12,937 nucleotides of DNA from Kiritimatiellia bacterium (GTDB taxonomy: Bacteria > Verrucomicrobiota > Kiritimatiellia > UBA8416 > JABMPJ01): contig JAOZSS010000051.1 of NCBI GenBank assembly GCA_029939545.1, forward strand, positions 1 to 12,937, in the 5' to 3' direction. Below, one piece after another: positions 7,090-12,937 of this stretch (position 1 is the first letter of the stretch; each line of letters begins with the position of its first letter). The notes beneath the pieces are model-generated. The model was not told where the DNA came from and ran no database searches. It worked only from the letters and a program-made list of their open reading frames with translations. Both the position numbers and the translations under genes were made by a program.

Positions 7090-7167
7090 GGAGCAGGGGT
7101 GTCCTCTGCGGCCTAGCAGGCCGAGCGGAGCGAGGCAGTGCTCCAGCCCAGAGGATACCCCTGCTCC
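7090..7167. repeat. long branched inverted repeat between convergent nfu-like and tRNA-Leu genes
   Basis: GGAGCAGGGGTGTCCTCTG (7090-7108) pairs with CAGAGGATACCCCTGCTCC (7149-7167): 19 positions with a single G-T type mismatch. Inside are two further hairpins: CGGCCT (7109-7114) with AGGCCG (7118-7123), and GGAGC (7127-7131) with GCTCC (7140-7144). The result is a three-way junction on either strand. No T run follows on either side. It lies between the end of the NifU-like gene and the 3' end of tRNA-Leu, so it may be a two-way transcription block, a small structured RNA, or a mobile repeat. Confidence 0.6.
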
Positions 7168-7176
7168 GGAGCGGTA

Positions 7177-7259
7177 TGCCGGGGGAGGGAGTCGAACCCT
7201 CACGGTGTTGCCACCGCTGGATTTTGAGTCCAGTGCGTCTGCCATTTCGCCACCCCGGC
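7177..7259 (-). tRNA. tRNA-Leu (anticodon CAA)
   Basis: The minus strand folds as an 83-base class II tRNA. The acceptor stem is GCCGGGG with CCCCGGC, and the discriminator is A at 7177. The D arm contains GGCGAAATGGCAGAC. The anticodon stem CTGGA/TCCAG encloses the loop CTCAAAA, giving anticodon CAA, which reads UUG. The long variable arm CGGTGGCAACACCG marks it as leucine, and the T loop TTCGACT is normal. The 3' CCA is not encoded. A clear promoter is at 7303-7331. Confidence 0.95.
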
Positions 7260-7302
7260 GTCACAGGAAACGGTCGCCCCTCTGCGGGAAAACCGAGCAC
7301 GC

Positions 7303-7331
7303 AAGCTACGCCATCCCCCTGCCGATGTCAA
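7303..7331 (-). promoter_or_regulatory. promoter of tRNA-Leu
   Basis: On the minus strand, a perfect TTGACA (7331-7326) is separated by 17 bases from TAGCTT (7308-7303). The -10 then lies 43 bases before the tRNA 5' end. The spacer contains GGGGGATGGC, also found with small changes in the tRNA-Lys promoter. The rest of the 7260-7421 gap holds no further gene; the start of the divergent kinase gene has no clear promoter. Confidence 0.75.
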
Positions 7332-7421
7332 GGGTTGGACATTCTTGCAATCCGTCGAGCCACTCATTCCCCAAAAACGGTTTGCGCCCGACCGCCAGTA
7401 CTGTTAAAACCATTGTCTGGT

Positions 7422-9338
7422 ATGACTGATCGCACCCAGACACCTTTGCAGCTCCTGCTGATTGAGGACGAGGCCGCCTATGCCGGCTTGGTCAGAAAGA
7501 CAATTGAGCGCTCCCCTGCCCCCTGCGAAGTCTCCTGGGCAGCGTCTTTGTCCGAAGGCCTCGACCAACTCCGCTCCAAGGGCTTTGATGTCGCCATTCT
7601 CGACCTGACCCTGCCCGACAGCGAGGGTGTGGAGACGGTAATCCGCCTCCAGGCCGTGGCGCCAGACCTGCCGGTTGTTGTTCTGAGCGGGCTTGATGAC
7701 GAGGACATCATCTACGACGTCCTCTGCCGTGGTGTCCAAGAATACCTGATTAAGGACACCTCAACGACTGTCCTGCTTCCCCGCGCCATCCGATATGCCA
7801 TCGACCGCAAACGCTCAGAGGTGGAGCTGAGCGAAACCGTCGAGCGCCTTGAGTGCCTTTTCAACGGATCTCCCGACGCGGTCTTCGTGGAAAACACCGA
7901 TGGCCTCATTCTCGATGTAAACCCCGCCGCATGCCGCCTTCATGACCTGCCGCGCGAGGAGCTCGTTGGCAAGAAAGTCGACGACCTTGTGCCTCCGACA
8001 GAGCGGGAAGTCGTCAGGAAGCAGTTCCGCAAGTGGGCAACCGGCGAGCTGGATAGCTTTGAGGGCTTCAGTCGGACCAGCGGAGGCGAAGATATCCCGG
8101 TTGAAATTCGTGGTGCCAGGATTACCTATAAGGGGCAGCCGGCTCTTCTCCTCCACGTGCGCGACATCAGCGTACGTAAGGAGTCCGAAGTGGCGCTGGC
8201 TGAGAGTCGGCAGCGATTCAAGGATCTGGCGGACCTCATTCCCCTTCCCCTGTGGGAGACCGATTTCGACGGCAACTTTACCTACACCAACCGGGCAGGC
8301 TACGAGACGTTTGGATACACCAAAGCCGACGTCGAGAAGGGGCTCCACGCCCTGACCGTCTTTGCGCGTAAAGACCGGATGCGGATGACCAAGGACTTCC
8401 TCGCACGCCTGAGCAGTAAAACCTACGAGAGCCAGGAATACACGTGCGTGACATCAGGCGGAAGAATCTTCCCTGTTCTCATCTACAGCGCCCCGATTCT
8501 CCAGGACGGCAAACCCGTCGGTCTGAGGGGTATTAGCGTGGATATAGAGGAACGCGTTGCCCTTGAGGCACAGCTACGCCAGGCGCAGAAGCTGGAATCG
8601 CTGGGAACGCTGGCACAGGGAGTGGCACACGAGATCAGCGATCCCGTCATGGGGATCATCGGCTATGCCGATCTCCTTAAGGACTACTTCGAGGAGGATG
8701 ACGAGGCCACAACCTTTATCAGCCAGATCATCCGGCATGCCCGCGGCGTCTCAGACCTCGTCAAGAGCCTCCGTTACTGCTCTCCCTCAGACACGCCCGC
8801 CATATGGGAATCCCTTAAGGCAGATGAATTAATCAACGACACCGTTGAGCTGGCGCGTCCCGCCATTCAGAAACACGGTATTACGTTAACCGTTGAGTTG
8901 GATCAGGAACTCCCCCCCGTCCACGGCAGCGAACAGCAGATCCAGCAGGTACTCATGAACCTGCTCAACAATGCCAGTGATGCCCTCAACAGCAAGTATA
9001 TCGGCGAAGATGACGATAAGTTGATCAGAATCACCGCTCGAACGATTGCGGACCAGGAATGGCAGCCGACACCGGAGCGCGAGGACGTGCAGGGCGAGAT
9101 CACGGGTGTCCGTATCACCGTTGAGGACCATGGCCCCGGGATATCGGAACACGTGCGGGACCGGATGTTCGACCCCTTCTTCTCAACCAAACCACACGAA
9201 ATGGGCTCCGGGCTTGGCCTCTCCATCAGTCACAGCATCGTGCGAGATCACGGAGGAAAGATCACCGTTGAGAGCGAAGAGGGTGCGTTCACGCGCTTCA
9301 ATATCGACCTGCCACTTGCCACTGTAACAGGACACTAG
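7422..9338 (+). CDS. REC-PAS-PAS sensor histidine kinase
   Basis: This 638-residue soluble signalling kinase has no membrane segment. An N-terminal receiver domain (about 9-128) has the acidic pair E15/D16, the phospho-acceptor D61 in ILDLTLPD, S89 and K111. Two PAS domains follow at about 140-250 and 262-380. The dimerisation domain has H403 in GVAHEISDPVMGIIGYADLL; most relatives have HEINNPL. The ATPase domain shows the N box (NLLNNASDAL, about 513-522), VEDHGPGI (567-574), FDPFFSTK (583-590) and GSGLGLSI (595-602). It can thus be controlled by phosphorylation and sense an unknown signal through the PAS domains. No partner regulator is adjacent. I chose ATG 7422 because the receiver domain begins there; the frame is open further upstream only as a shadow of the tRNA and repeat. 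No ribosome binding site is visible. Its stop overlaps that of the Nudix gene. Confidence 0.94.
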   Translation: MTDRTQTPLQLLLIEDEAAYAGLVRKTIERSPAPCEVSWAASLSEGLDQLRSKGFDVAILDLTLPDSEGVETVIRLQAVAPDLPVVVLSGLDDEDIIYDVLCRGVQEYLIKDTSTTVLLPRAIRYAIDRKRSEVELSETVERLECLFNGSPDAVFVENTDGLILDVNPAACRLHDLPREELVGKKVDDLVPPTEREVVRKQFRKWATGELDSFEGFSRTSGGEDIPVEIRGARITYKGQPALLLHVRDISVRKESEVALAESRQRFKDLADLIPLPLWETDFDGNFTYTNRAGYETFGYTKADVEKGLHALTVFARKDRMRMTKDFLARLSSKTYESQEYTCVTSGGRIFPVLIYSAPILQDGKPVGLRGISVDIEERVALEAQLRQAQKLESLGTLAQGVAHEISDPVMGIIGYADLLKDYFEEDDEATTFISQIIRHARGVSDLVKSLRYCSPSDTPAIWESLKADELINDTVELARPAIQKHGITLTVELDQELPPVHGSEQQIQQVLMNLLNNASDALNSKYIGEDDDKLIRITARTIADQEWQPTPEREDVQGEITGVRITVEDHGPGISEHVRDRMFDPFFSTKPHEMGSGLGLSISHSIVRDHGGKITVESEEGAFTRFNIDLPLATVTGH

Positions 9339-9793
9339 CGGTCGTAATTGCTGGCCCAGCCGACCGTGCTGTGCGCACTGTCGGCAAGTGACGCCAACAG
9401 GTTATGCGTCACCTTCGGCTCCATGTTTGCAGCATCCAGGCTTTCCAAGCGTTCCCACCGAAAATCGAGCCAGTCCTCGGCCACCGGCACTTCGGCACCG
9501 GGCTGTAGTCCCGGGATTTCCAGTTCAAACAGCAGGTTGATCTCGTCGATCTGTCGGCGCTTCTGCTCGAACTGGTTCTCCACCACGCCCAGGAACCGAC
9601 CGGCGTGCGCCTCAACGCCCAGTTCTTCCCTGATCTCGCGCTCGAGTGCCGTCATGGCGGACTCCCCTTTCTCGATGTGGCCACCGGGAAGATACGTGTT
9701 GGTGTGGCCTCGACCGTGACAGAGCAGCAGATGCCCGTCCACGATACAGACCCCGCGACTGATCACTTCAATGCCATGATGCCCACTCGTCAT
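9335..9793 (-). CDS. Nudix hydrolase
   Basis: This 152-residue protein is a Nudix-family pyrophosphohydrolase, which cleaves nucleoside diphosphates linked to another group using divalent metal ions. The Nudix box is complete: G38-x5-E44-x7-R52-E53-x-x-E56-E57-x-G59, in GHIEKGES then REIREELGV. The substrate is unknown. The downstream pattern (FEQKRRQIDEINLLFELEIP) and a substrate loop typical of small Nudix proteins give no specificity. Its ATG overlaps the folC stop as ATGA, so translation is probably coupled. It is the last gene of the tRNA-Lys - mtnP - comF-like - folC unit. A link with folate is possible, because dihydroneopterin triphosphate pyrophosphatase is a Nudix enzyme, but that is only inference. 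Confidence 0.93.
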   Translation of the reverse strand: MTSGHHGIEVISRGVCIVDGHLLLCHGRGHTNTYLPGGHIEKGESAMTALEREIREELGVEAHAGRFLGVVENQFEQKRRQIDEINLLFELEIPGLQPGAEVPVAEDWLDFRWERLESLDAANMEPKVTHNLLASLADSAHSTVGWASNYDR

Positions 9794-11094
9794 CTGTTAC
9801 CCGCCTTCCATAGCTGTAGCAACTCGCCAGCCAAAAACAGCGAACCGGCCACGCAGACAGCCCCGTCGCGTTCCCCTGCCCAATCTGACGCCTGCGCGAG
9901 CGCCGTCTGGAGATCATCTGTGGCAATCGCATCCATGCCGACCGAAGTCGCCAGCTGCTGCAGGTCGCCTGCCGGCAGCCCCCGCTCGTTGGCCAGCGGC
10001 ACGGTCCATACATGCGCCTTCAACGCAGCCAACTCTTGTAGTGTACCACGAATATGCTTATCTGCACACATCCCCAGCACCAGTGCAACAGGACGCCCCT
10101 TCACCAACCGCTTCAGAGAGCGAGCCAGGGCATGCGCGGCGTCCGGGTTGTGGGCGCCGTCCACCAGCACCGGGGGGTCCTGCTGCAACACCTGCAACCG
10201 CCCCTCCCAGTGGGTTGTGGTCACCCCCTCAACCAGTGCCTCGTCTGTCAAAGGAAGCTGTACCTCATCGCGCAACACCTCGCAGGTCGCAACCGCCAGC
10301 GCGAGATTCTCAAGCTGATACTCTCCGAGAAGCGGCACGGTGACCGGCGGAAAGCTGCGCTGAGAGGTCTCAATCTTCACGCACTGGCCATCCAGGTCCG
10401 CCTTGAGCAGATCGATACTCACGCTGTCCGCCGCATCGCGCAATGGGGCTTTGTGCTCACGCGCCAGTTGTACCAGCACGTCCCGCGCCTCCGGCGGCAT
10501 CGCGCCAATCACCACTGGCCGGTCGGGTTTGATGATTCCCCCTTTTTCTCTCGCTATCGTCACCAAGTCATCGCCCAGATAGGCCGTATGGTCCATAGCG
10601 ATACGCGTGATCACCGACACGGCTGGGGTCACGACACTCGTGGCATCAAGCCGCCCCCCCATCCCTGTCTCCAGAACGGCCAGCTGCACCTTGTTGGCCT
10701 TGAAATGCTCAAAAGCCATCGCGGTACAGCATTCAAAGAAAGTCACCTGGGTTTCACTCCCCGCTTCAATAGCTTCGGCTGCCTGTTCGACCCGGCCCAT
10801 CAATCTGGTCAACATGGCGTCATCCACCATGTCTCTGTTGACGCGGAATCGCTCATTCAAGCGCACCAAGTGCGGCGAAGTGAACAGGCCCGTGCGGAAT
10901 CCTGCGGCTGTGAGCACCGACGCCAGTATGGCGCTCACTGATCCCTTTCCGTTCGTGCCTGCCACATGGACAGCAGCGAAGCTGCGCTCAGGGTTGCCGA
11001 GAACTTCGAGCAGTTCACGCTCGGATTCAAGTCCCGGTTTGATGCCGAAACGTCGGCGCGCGAAAAGGCGCTCTACCTGTTGGCTCATCTCCAC
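9790..11094 (-). CDS. folC: folylpolyglutamate synthase / dihydrofolate synthase
   Basis: This enzyme of about 434 residues adds glutamate to folates, and in many bacteria also to dihydropteroate, in an ATP-dependent cytoplasmic reaction. Numbering from GTG 11094, the P-loop AGTNGKGS is at 45-52 and FTSPHLVRLNER follows. ETGMGGRLDATS is at about 142-153, the DH pair at 168-169 and REKGGIIKPD at about 182-191. The C-terminal domain has DGAHNPDAA at about 312-320. GGGGAG at the end of the upstream gene lies 9 bases before GTG 11094. ATG 11088 is the other candidate but directly abuts its nearest GGAG. Only 4 bases separate GTG 11094 from the upstream stop. No folP is in the window, so mono- or bifunctionality cannot be judged. 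Confidence 0.94.
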   Translation of the reverse strand: MEMSQQVERLFARRRFGIKPGLESERELLEVLGNPERSFAAVHVAGTNGKGSVSAILASVLTAAGFRTGLFTSPHLVRLNERFRVNRDMVDDAMLTRLMGRVEQAAEAIEAGSETQVTFFECCTAMAFEHFKANKVQLAVLETGMGGRLDATSVVTPAVSVITRIAMDHTAYLGDDLVTIAREKGGIIKPDRPVVIGAMPPEARDVLVQLAREHKAPLRDAADSVSIDLLKADLDGQCVKIETSQRSFPPVTVPLLGEYQLENLALAVATCEVLRDEVQLPLTDEALVEGVTTTHWEGRLQVLQQDPPVLVDGAHNPDAAHALARSLKRLVKGRPVALVLGMCADKHIRGTLQELAALKAHVWTVPLANERGLPAGDLQQLATSVGMDAIATDDLQTALAQASDWAGERDGAVCVAGSLFLAGELLQLWKAGNR

Positions 11095-11098
11095 GTGT

Positions 11099-11824
11099 CT
11101 ACACTCCCCGTCCCACGGTTGCCACCCACACACGATGAGCACCGGCCTGCTTAAGGGCGTCGGCCACCGCGTCTACCGTAGCACCGGTAGTCATGATGTC
11201 GTCAATCAGAAGTAGACTGCGGCCCGACACCCATCCGGTCGGTTTCACCGCGAATGCCCCCTCCACGTTCCTGCGGCGGGCCGCGCCATTGAGAAGCGCC
11301 TGGGTATCGGTGTGGCGAGTACGATACAGTCCGGCATCCGACAGCGTGAGTCCTGAGCGGCGGGCCACGTACTGGGCCAGGAGACAAGACTGGTTGAACG
11401 TGCGCTCACGATGCCGCCGACCATGCAGAGGCACGTACGTTACCGCATCGATGACCGCATCGGCATAGTGAACGTCTACGCATCCGGCAAGCACTGCACC
11501 CAATTCCTTAACCAGGTGCGTGGCCCTGCGGTACTTGAACGCCTTCACACAGTGCTGAACCGGGCCTTCGTAATGGGCGGCCGAGCGCGCACGATCGAAC
11601 GCTGGGGGACGACGGCGGCACCAGGAACATACATACGATGCATCCACCTGACCCTGCACCGGATCGCCACACCAACTACAGAACGGAAACTGGATCAGGG
11701 ACACGTCACTGCGGCAGTCCCAACAGAGGTGGCGTCCGCGTTCCCCCACACCCGTGCCGCACACCGCGCATGGGCGAGGATAGACGAAATCGAGAAGCGG
11801 GGAGAGGGTTTGCCCAAACACCAT
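11099..11824 (-). CDS. ComF-family phosphoribosyltransferase-like protein
   Basis: This 241-residue protein is of the ComF/GntX type: an N-terminal cysteine-rich segment followed by a type I phosphoribosyltransferase domain. Four CxxC pairs (C19/C22, C34/C37, C49/C52, C66/C69) probably bind zinc. The segment VTYVPLHGRRHRERTFNQS lies at about 128-146. The PRPP loop LLLIDDIMTTGAT is at 204-216, with both aspartates. In naturally competent bacteria ComF aids DNA uptake; in others the role is unknown, and no other competence gene is here. The start at ATG 11824 lies 5 bases after the upstream stop and matches the usual ComF N-terminus (LLDFVYPRPCAVCG). The frame continues upstream to 11935 but overlaps the phosphorylase gene and lacks similarity there. 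Confidence 0.9.
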   Translation of the reverse strand: MVFGQTLSPLLDFVYPRPCAVCGTGVGERGRHLCWDCRSDVSLIQFPFCSWCGDPVQGQVDASYVCSWCRRRPPAFDRARSAAHYEGPVQHCVKAFKYRRATHLVKELGAVLAGCVDVHYADAVIDAVTYVPLHGRRHRERTFNQSCLLAQYVARRSGLTLSDAGLYRTRHTDTQALLNGAARRRNVEGAFAVKPTGWVSGRSLLLIDDIMTTGATVDAVADALKQAGAHRVWVATVGRGV

Positions 11825-11829
11825 GAGCC

Positions 11830-12708
11830 CTACCCGTCGACGTGGCGCGCCAGGATCAGGCCGTAGCGGTCCCGGTCGGCATCCGTAATGGCTGACGCCG
11901 GTGTCAGAATCGCGCTCTGCATGGCACGGCGACAACTACAGGTGCGCTCGTCTCTGATCCGGCTCGAGAGGTCCGTCACGACAGCCTTGGCCAGCTTCGT
12001 ATTGGCCACAAGGTGTTCAATCACCATCTCCACGGTCACATTGCCGGCTTCTTTGTGCCAGCAATCGTAGTCCGTCACCATAGCCATTGGCAGATAGCAG
12101 ATCTCTGCTTCCCTACAGAGCTTGGCTTCCCCGAGGCTGGTCATACCAATCACATCGAACCCGTGGCTGCGGTAAACGTTCGATTCCGCACGCGTCGAGA
12201 AAGCCGGCCCCTCCATGTTGACGTAGGTGCCCCCCAGATGGACGCTGTTGGGAAGCCCTTCGCGCTGGATCACCTCCCGCGCGGCATCCGCCACCAGCTC
12301 GCGCAGACAGGGACAGGTTGGGTCGGCCATAGAGACGTGCGCCACAACGCCCTTTCCGAAGAACGTGTGCTCAAGCGCCTTCTTGGTCCTGTCATAGTAC
12401 TGGTCGGGAAGCACGATATCGCGTGGGTGAAGGTTCTCCTTCAGGCTGCCCACCGCGCTGATCGATATAACGCAATCGACGCCCAAGGCCTTGAACCCGT
12501 AGATATTCGCCCGATGATTGATCTCCGAAGGCATGATGCGGTGCTGCCGTCCGTGACGCGGAAGGAATACCAGGTCAACACCCTTGAGCTGAGCACAGCA
12601 GAATTCGTCAGAGGGCTCGCCAAACGGGGTCGCCGGCGTCTCGTAGCCGACAGCTTCCAGCCCTTCGATTTCGTACACACCACTGCCGCCGATGACACCA
12701 ATCTTCAT
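11830..12708 (-). CDS. mtnP: S-methyl-5'-thioadenosine phosphorylase
   Basis: This 292-residue cytoplasmic enzyme splits 5'-methylthioadenosine, a by-product of polyamine and other AdoMet-dependent reactions, into adenine and methylthioribose-1-phosphate. Visible motifs are GGSG (7-10), RHGRQH (51-56), NHRAN (64-68), SAVGSLK (84-90), NMEGPAFSTRAES (164-176), GMTSLGEAKLCREAE (188-202) and VTDYDCW (211-217). The aspartates after TDYD favour an adenine-type substrate. A CSC at 257-259 near the C-terminus resembles the CXC of archaeal relatives. GGGAGG lies four bases upstream of the ATG. The gene begins 25 bases after tRNA-Lys on the same strand, with no separate promoter visible, and heads a compact run ending in the Nudix gene. 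No other methionine-salvage gene is present. A purine nucleoside phosphorylase of the same family is a less likely alternative. Confidence 0.94.
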   Translation of the reverse strand: MKIGVIGGSGVYEIEGLEAVGYETPATPFGEPSDEFCCAQLKGVDLVFLPRHGRQHRIMPSEINHRANIYGFKALGVDCVISISAVGSLKENLHPRDIVLPDQYYDRTKKALEHTFFGKGVVAHVSMADPTCPCLRELVADAAREVIQREGLPNSVHLGGTYVNMEGPAFSTRAESNVYRSHGFDVIGMTSLGEAKLCREAEICYLPMAMVTDYDCWHKEAGNVTVEMVIEHLVANTKLAKAVVTDLSSRIRDERTCSCRRAMQSAILTPASAITDADRDRYGLILARHVDG

Positions 12709-12733
12709 TGCGCCTCCCGTTTAGGATAAGGGA

Positions 12734-12807
12734 TAGGCCGTCCGGGGGTCGAACCCGGGACCCCTTGATTAAAAGTCAAGTGCTCTAGCCAACTGAGCTA
12801 ACGGCCC
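12734..12807 (-). tRNA. tRNA-Lys (anticodon UUU)
   Basis: The minus strand folds as a 74-base cloverleaf. The acceptor GGGCCGT pairs with ACGGCCT, with one G-U at the first pair, and the discriminator is A. The D arm is GCTC/GAGC. The anticodon stem CTTGA/TCAAG encloses loop CTTTTAA, giving anticodon TTT. The T arm is CCGGG/CCCGG with loop TTCGACC. CCA is not encoded. It is followed after 25 bases by mtnP on the same strand. Confidence 0.96.
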
Positions 12808-12822
12808 TCTTGAAAGGCCAGC

Positions 12823-12851
12823 AAAGTAGGCCATTCCCCCTCCCTTGTCAA
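12823..12851 (-). promoter_or_regulatory. promoter of tRNA-Lys, probably also serving mtnP to the Nudix gene
   Basis: On the minus strand, a perfect TTGACA (12851-12846) is followed after 17 bases by TACTTT (12828-12823). The -10 ends 15 bases before the tRNA, so transcription would start a few bases ahead of its 5' end. With only 25 bases between the tRNA and mtnP, this is the only promoter I can see for the whole cluster. Confidence 0.8.
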
Positions 12852-12866
12852 GATGTGGGGCGGAAA

Positions 12867-12900
12867 ATTGGTTGCAGAAATGGTAGCGGATTGGTTGCAG
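12867..12900. repeat. 11-base direct repeat
   Basis: ATTGGTTGCAG occurs at 12867-12877 and 12890-12900, a 23-base period, just upstream of the tRNA-Lys promoter. A degenerate third piece (GGTGGTGCAAC, 12905-12914) follows. Two helical turns separate the copies, which would suit a paired regulator site, but it could be chance. Confidence 0.35.
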
Positions 12901-12915
12901 GCGGGTGGTGCAACA

Positions 12916-12937
12916 AAAGGCCCGGCTCGAAAGCCGG
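12916..12937 (-). terminator. intrinsic terminator of an unseen minus-strand gene at the right edge
   Basis: Read on the minus strand, CCGGCT (12937-12932), loop TTCG and AGCCGG (12927-12922) form a perfect stem with the very stable UUCG tetraloop. GGCC and then TTTT (12918-12915) follow. The stem probably extends past the window edge. It would end transcription of a gene lying to the right, ahead of the tRNA-Lys promoter. Confidence 0.7.

Noticed and set aside
7017..7421. N-terminal extension of the histidine kinase frame (135 extra residues)
   Set aside because: It runs over the end of the NifU-like gene, the inverted repeat and the antisense of tRNA-Leu. The receiver domain begins naturally at ATG 7422.
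11825..11935. 37-residue N-terminal extension of the ComF-like protein
   Set aside because: It overlaps the phosphorylase gene and lacks family similarity; ATG 11824 fits the family start.

Overview
This 12.9 kb window is dense, GC-rich bacterial chromosome made up almost entirely of housekeeping genes: DNA repair, RNA turnover, amino-acid and folate metabolism, nucleoside salvage, two tRNAs and one sensor kinase. tRNA 3' CCA ends are not encoded, and promoters are sigma-70-like. I cannot name the species. The gene set and the small basic protein at 1067-1261 would suit a Gram-negative lineage such as the PVC/Kiritimatiellota group, but this is a weak inference. There is no phage, insertion sequence, CRISPR array or obvious defence island.

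Layout. Positions 3-854 hold the C-terminal part of a UvrD/PcrA helicase (+), cut by the left edge and followed by a small intrinsic terminator. Positions 855-1066 are non-coding and hold short direct and inverted repeats. A 64-residue basic protein (1067-1261, -) has its own likely promoter. A doubtful short reading frame on the + strand (1391-1570) fills the gap before rnr. Next is a minus-strand operon, thrC - YkgJ-like cysteine cluster protein - rnr (5524 to 1559), whose genes overlap. Upstream on the same strand is an overlapping pair: acylphosphatase, apparently with a non-canonical start codon, and an EamA/DMT transporter (6745 to 5617).

From about 6810 the + strand carries a NifU C-terminal-domain protein. 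It is followed by a large branched inverted repeat and then a minus-strand tRNA-Leu(CAA). Divergent from that tRNA is a REC-PAS-PAS-histidine kinase gene (7422-9338). It meets a Nudix gene tail to tail, so that one CTAG supplies both stop codons.

The right third is one compact minus-strand unit: promoter - tRNA-Lys(UUU) - methylthioadenosine phosphorylase - ComF-type phosphoribosyltransferase - FolC - Nudix hydrolase. Its gaps are 25, 5 and 4 bases and one 4-base overlap. The right edge carries an intrinsic terminator with a UUCG loop for an unseen minus-strand gene.

No new multi-gene system is evident. The most notable items are the acylphosphatase start, the tRNA-led operon, the shared sequence of the two tRNA promoters, the three-way-junction repeat at 7090-7167, and the unexplained material at 900-1560.
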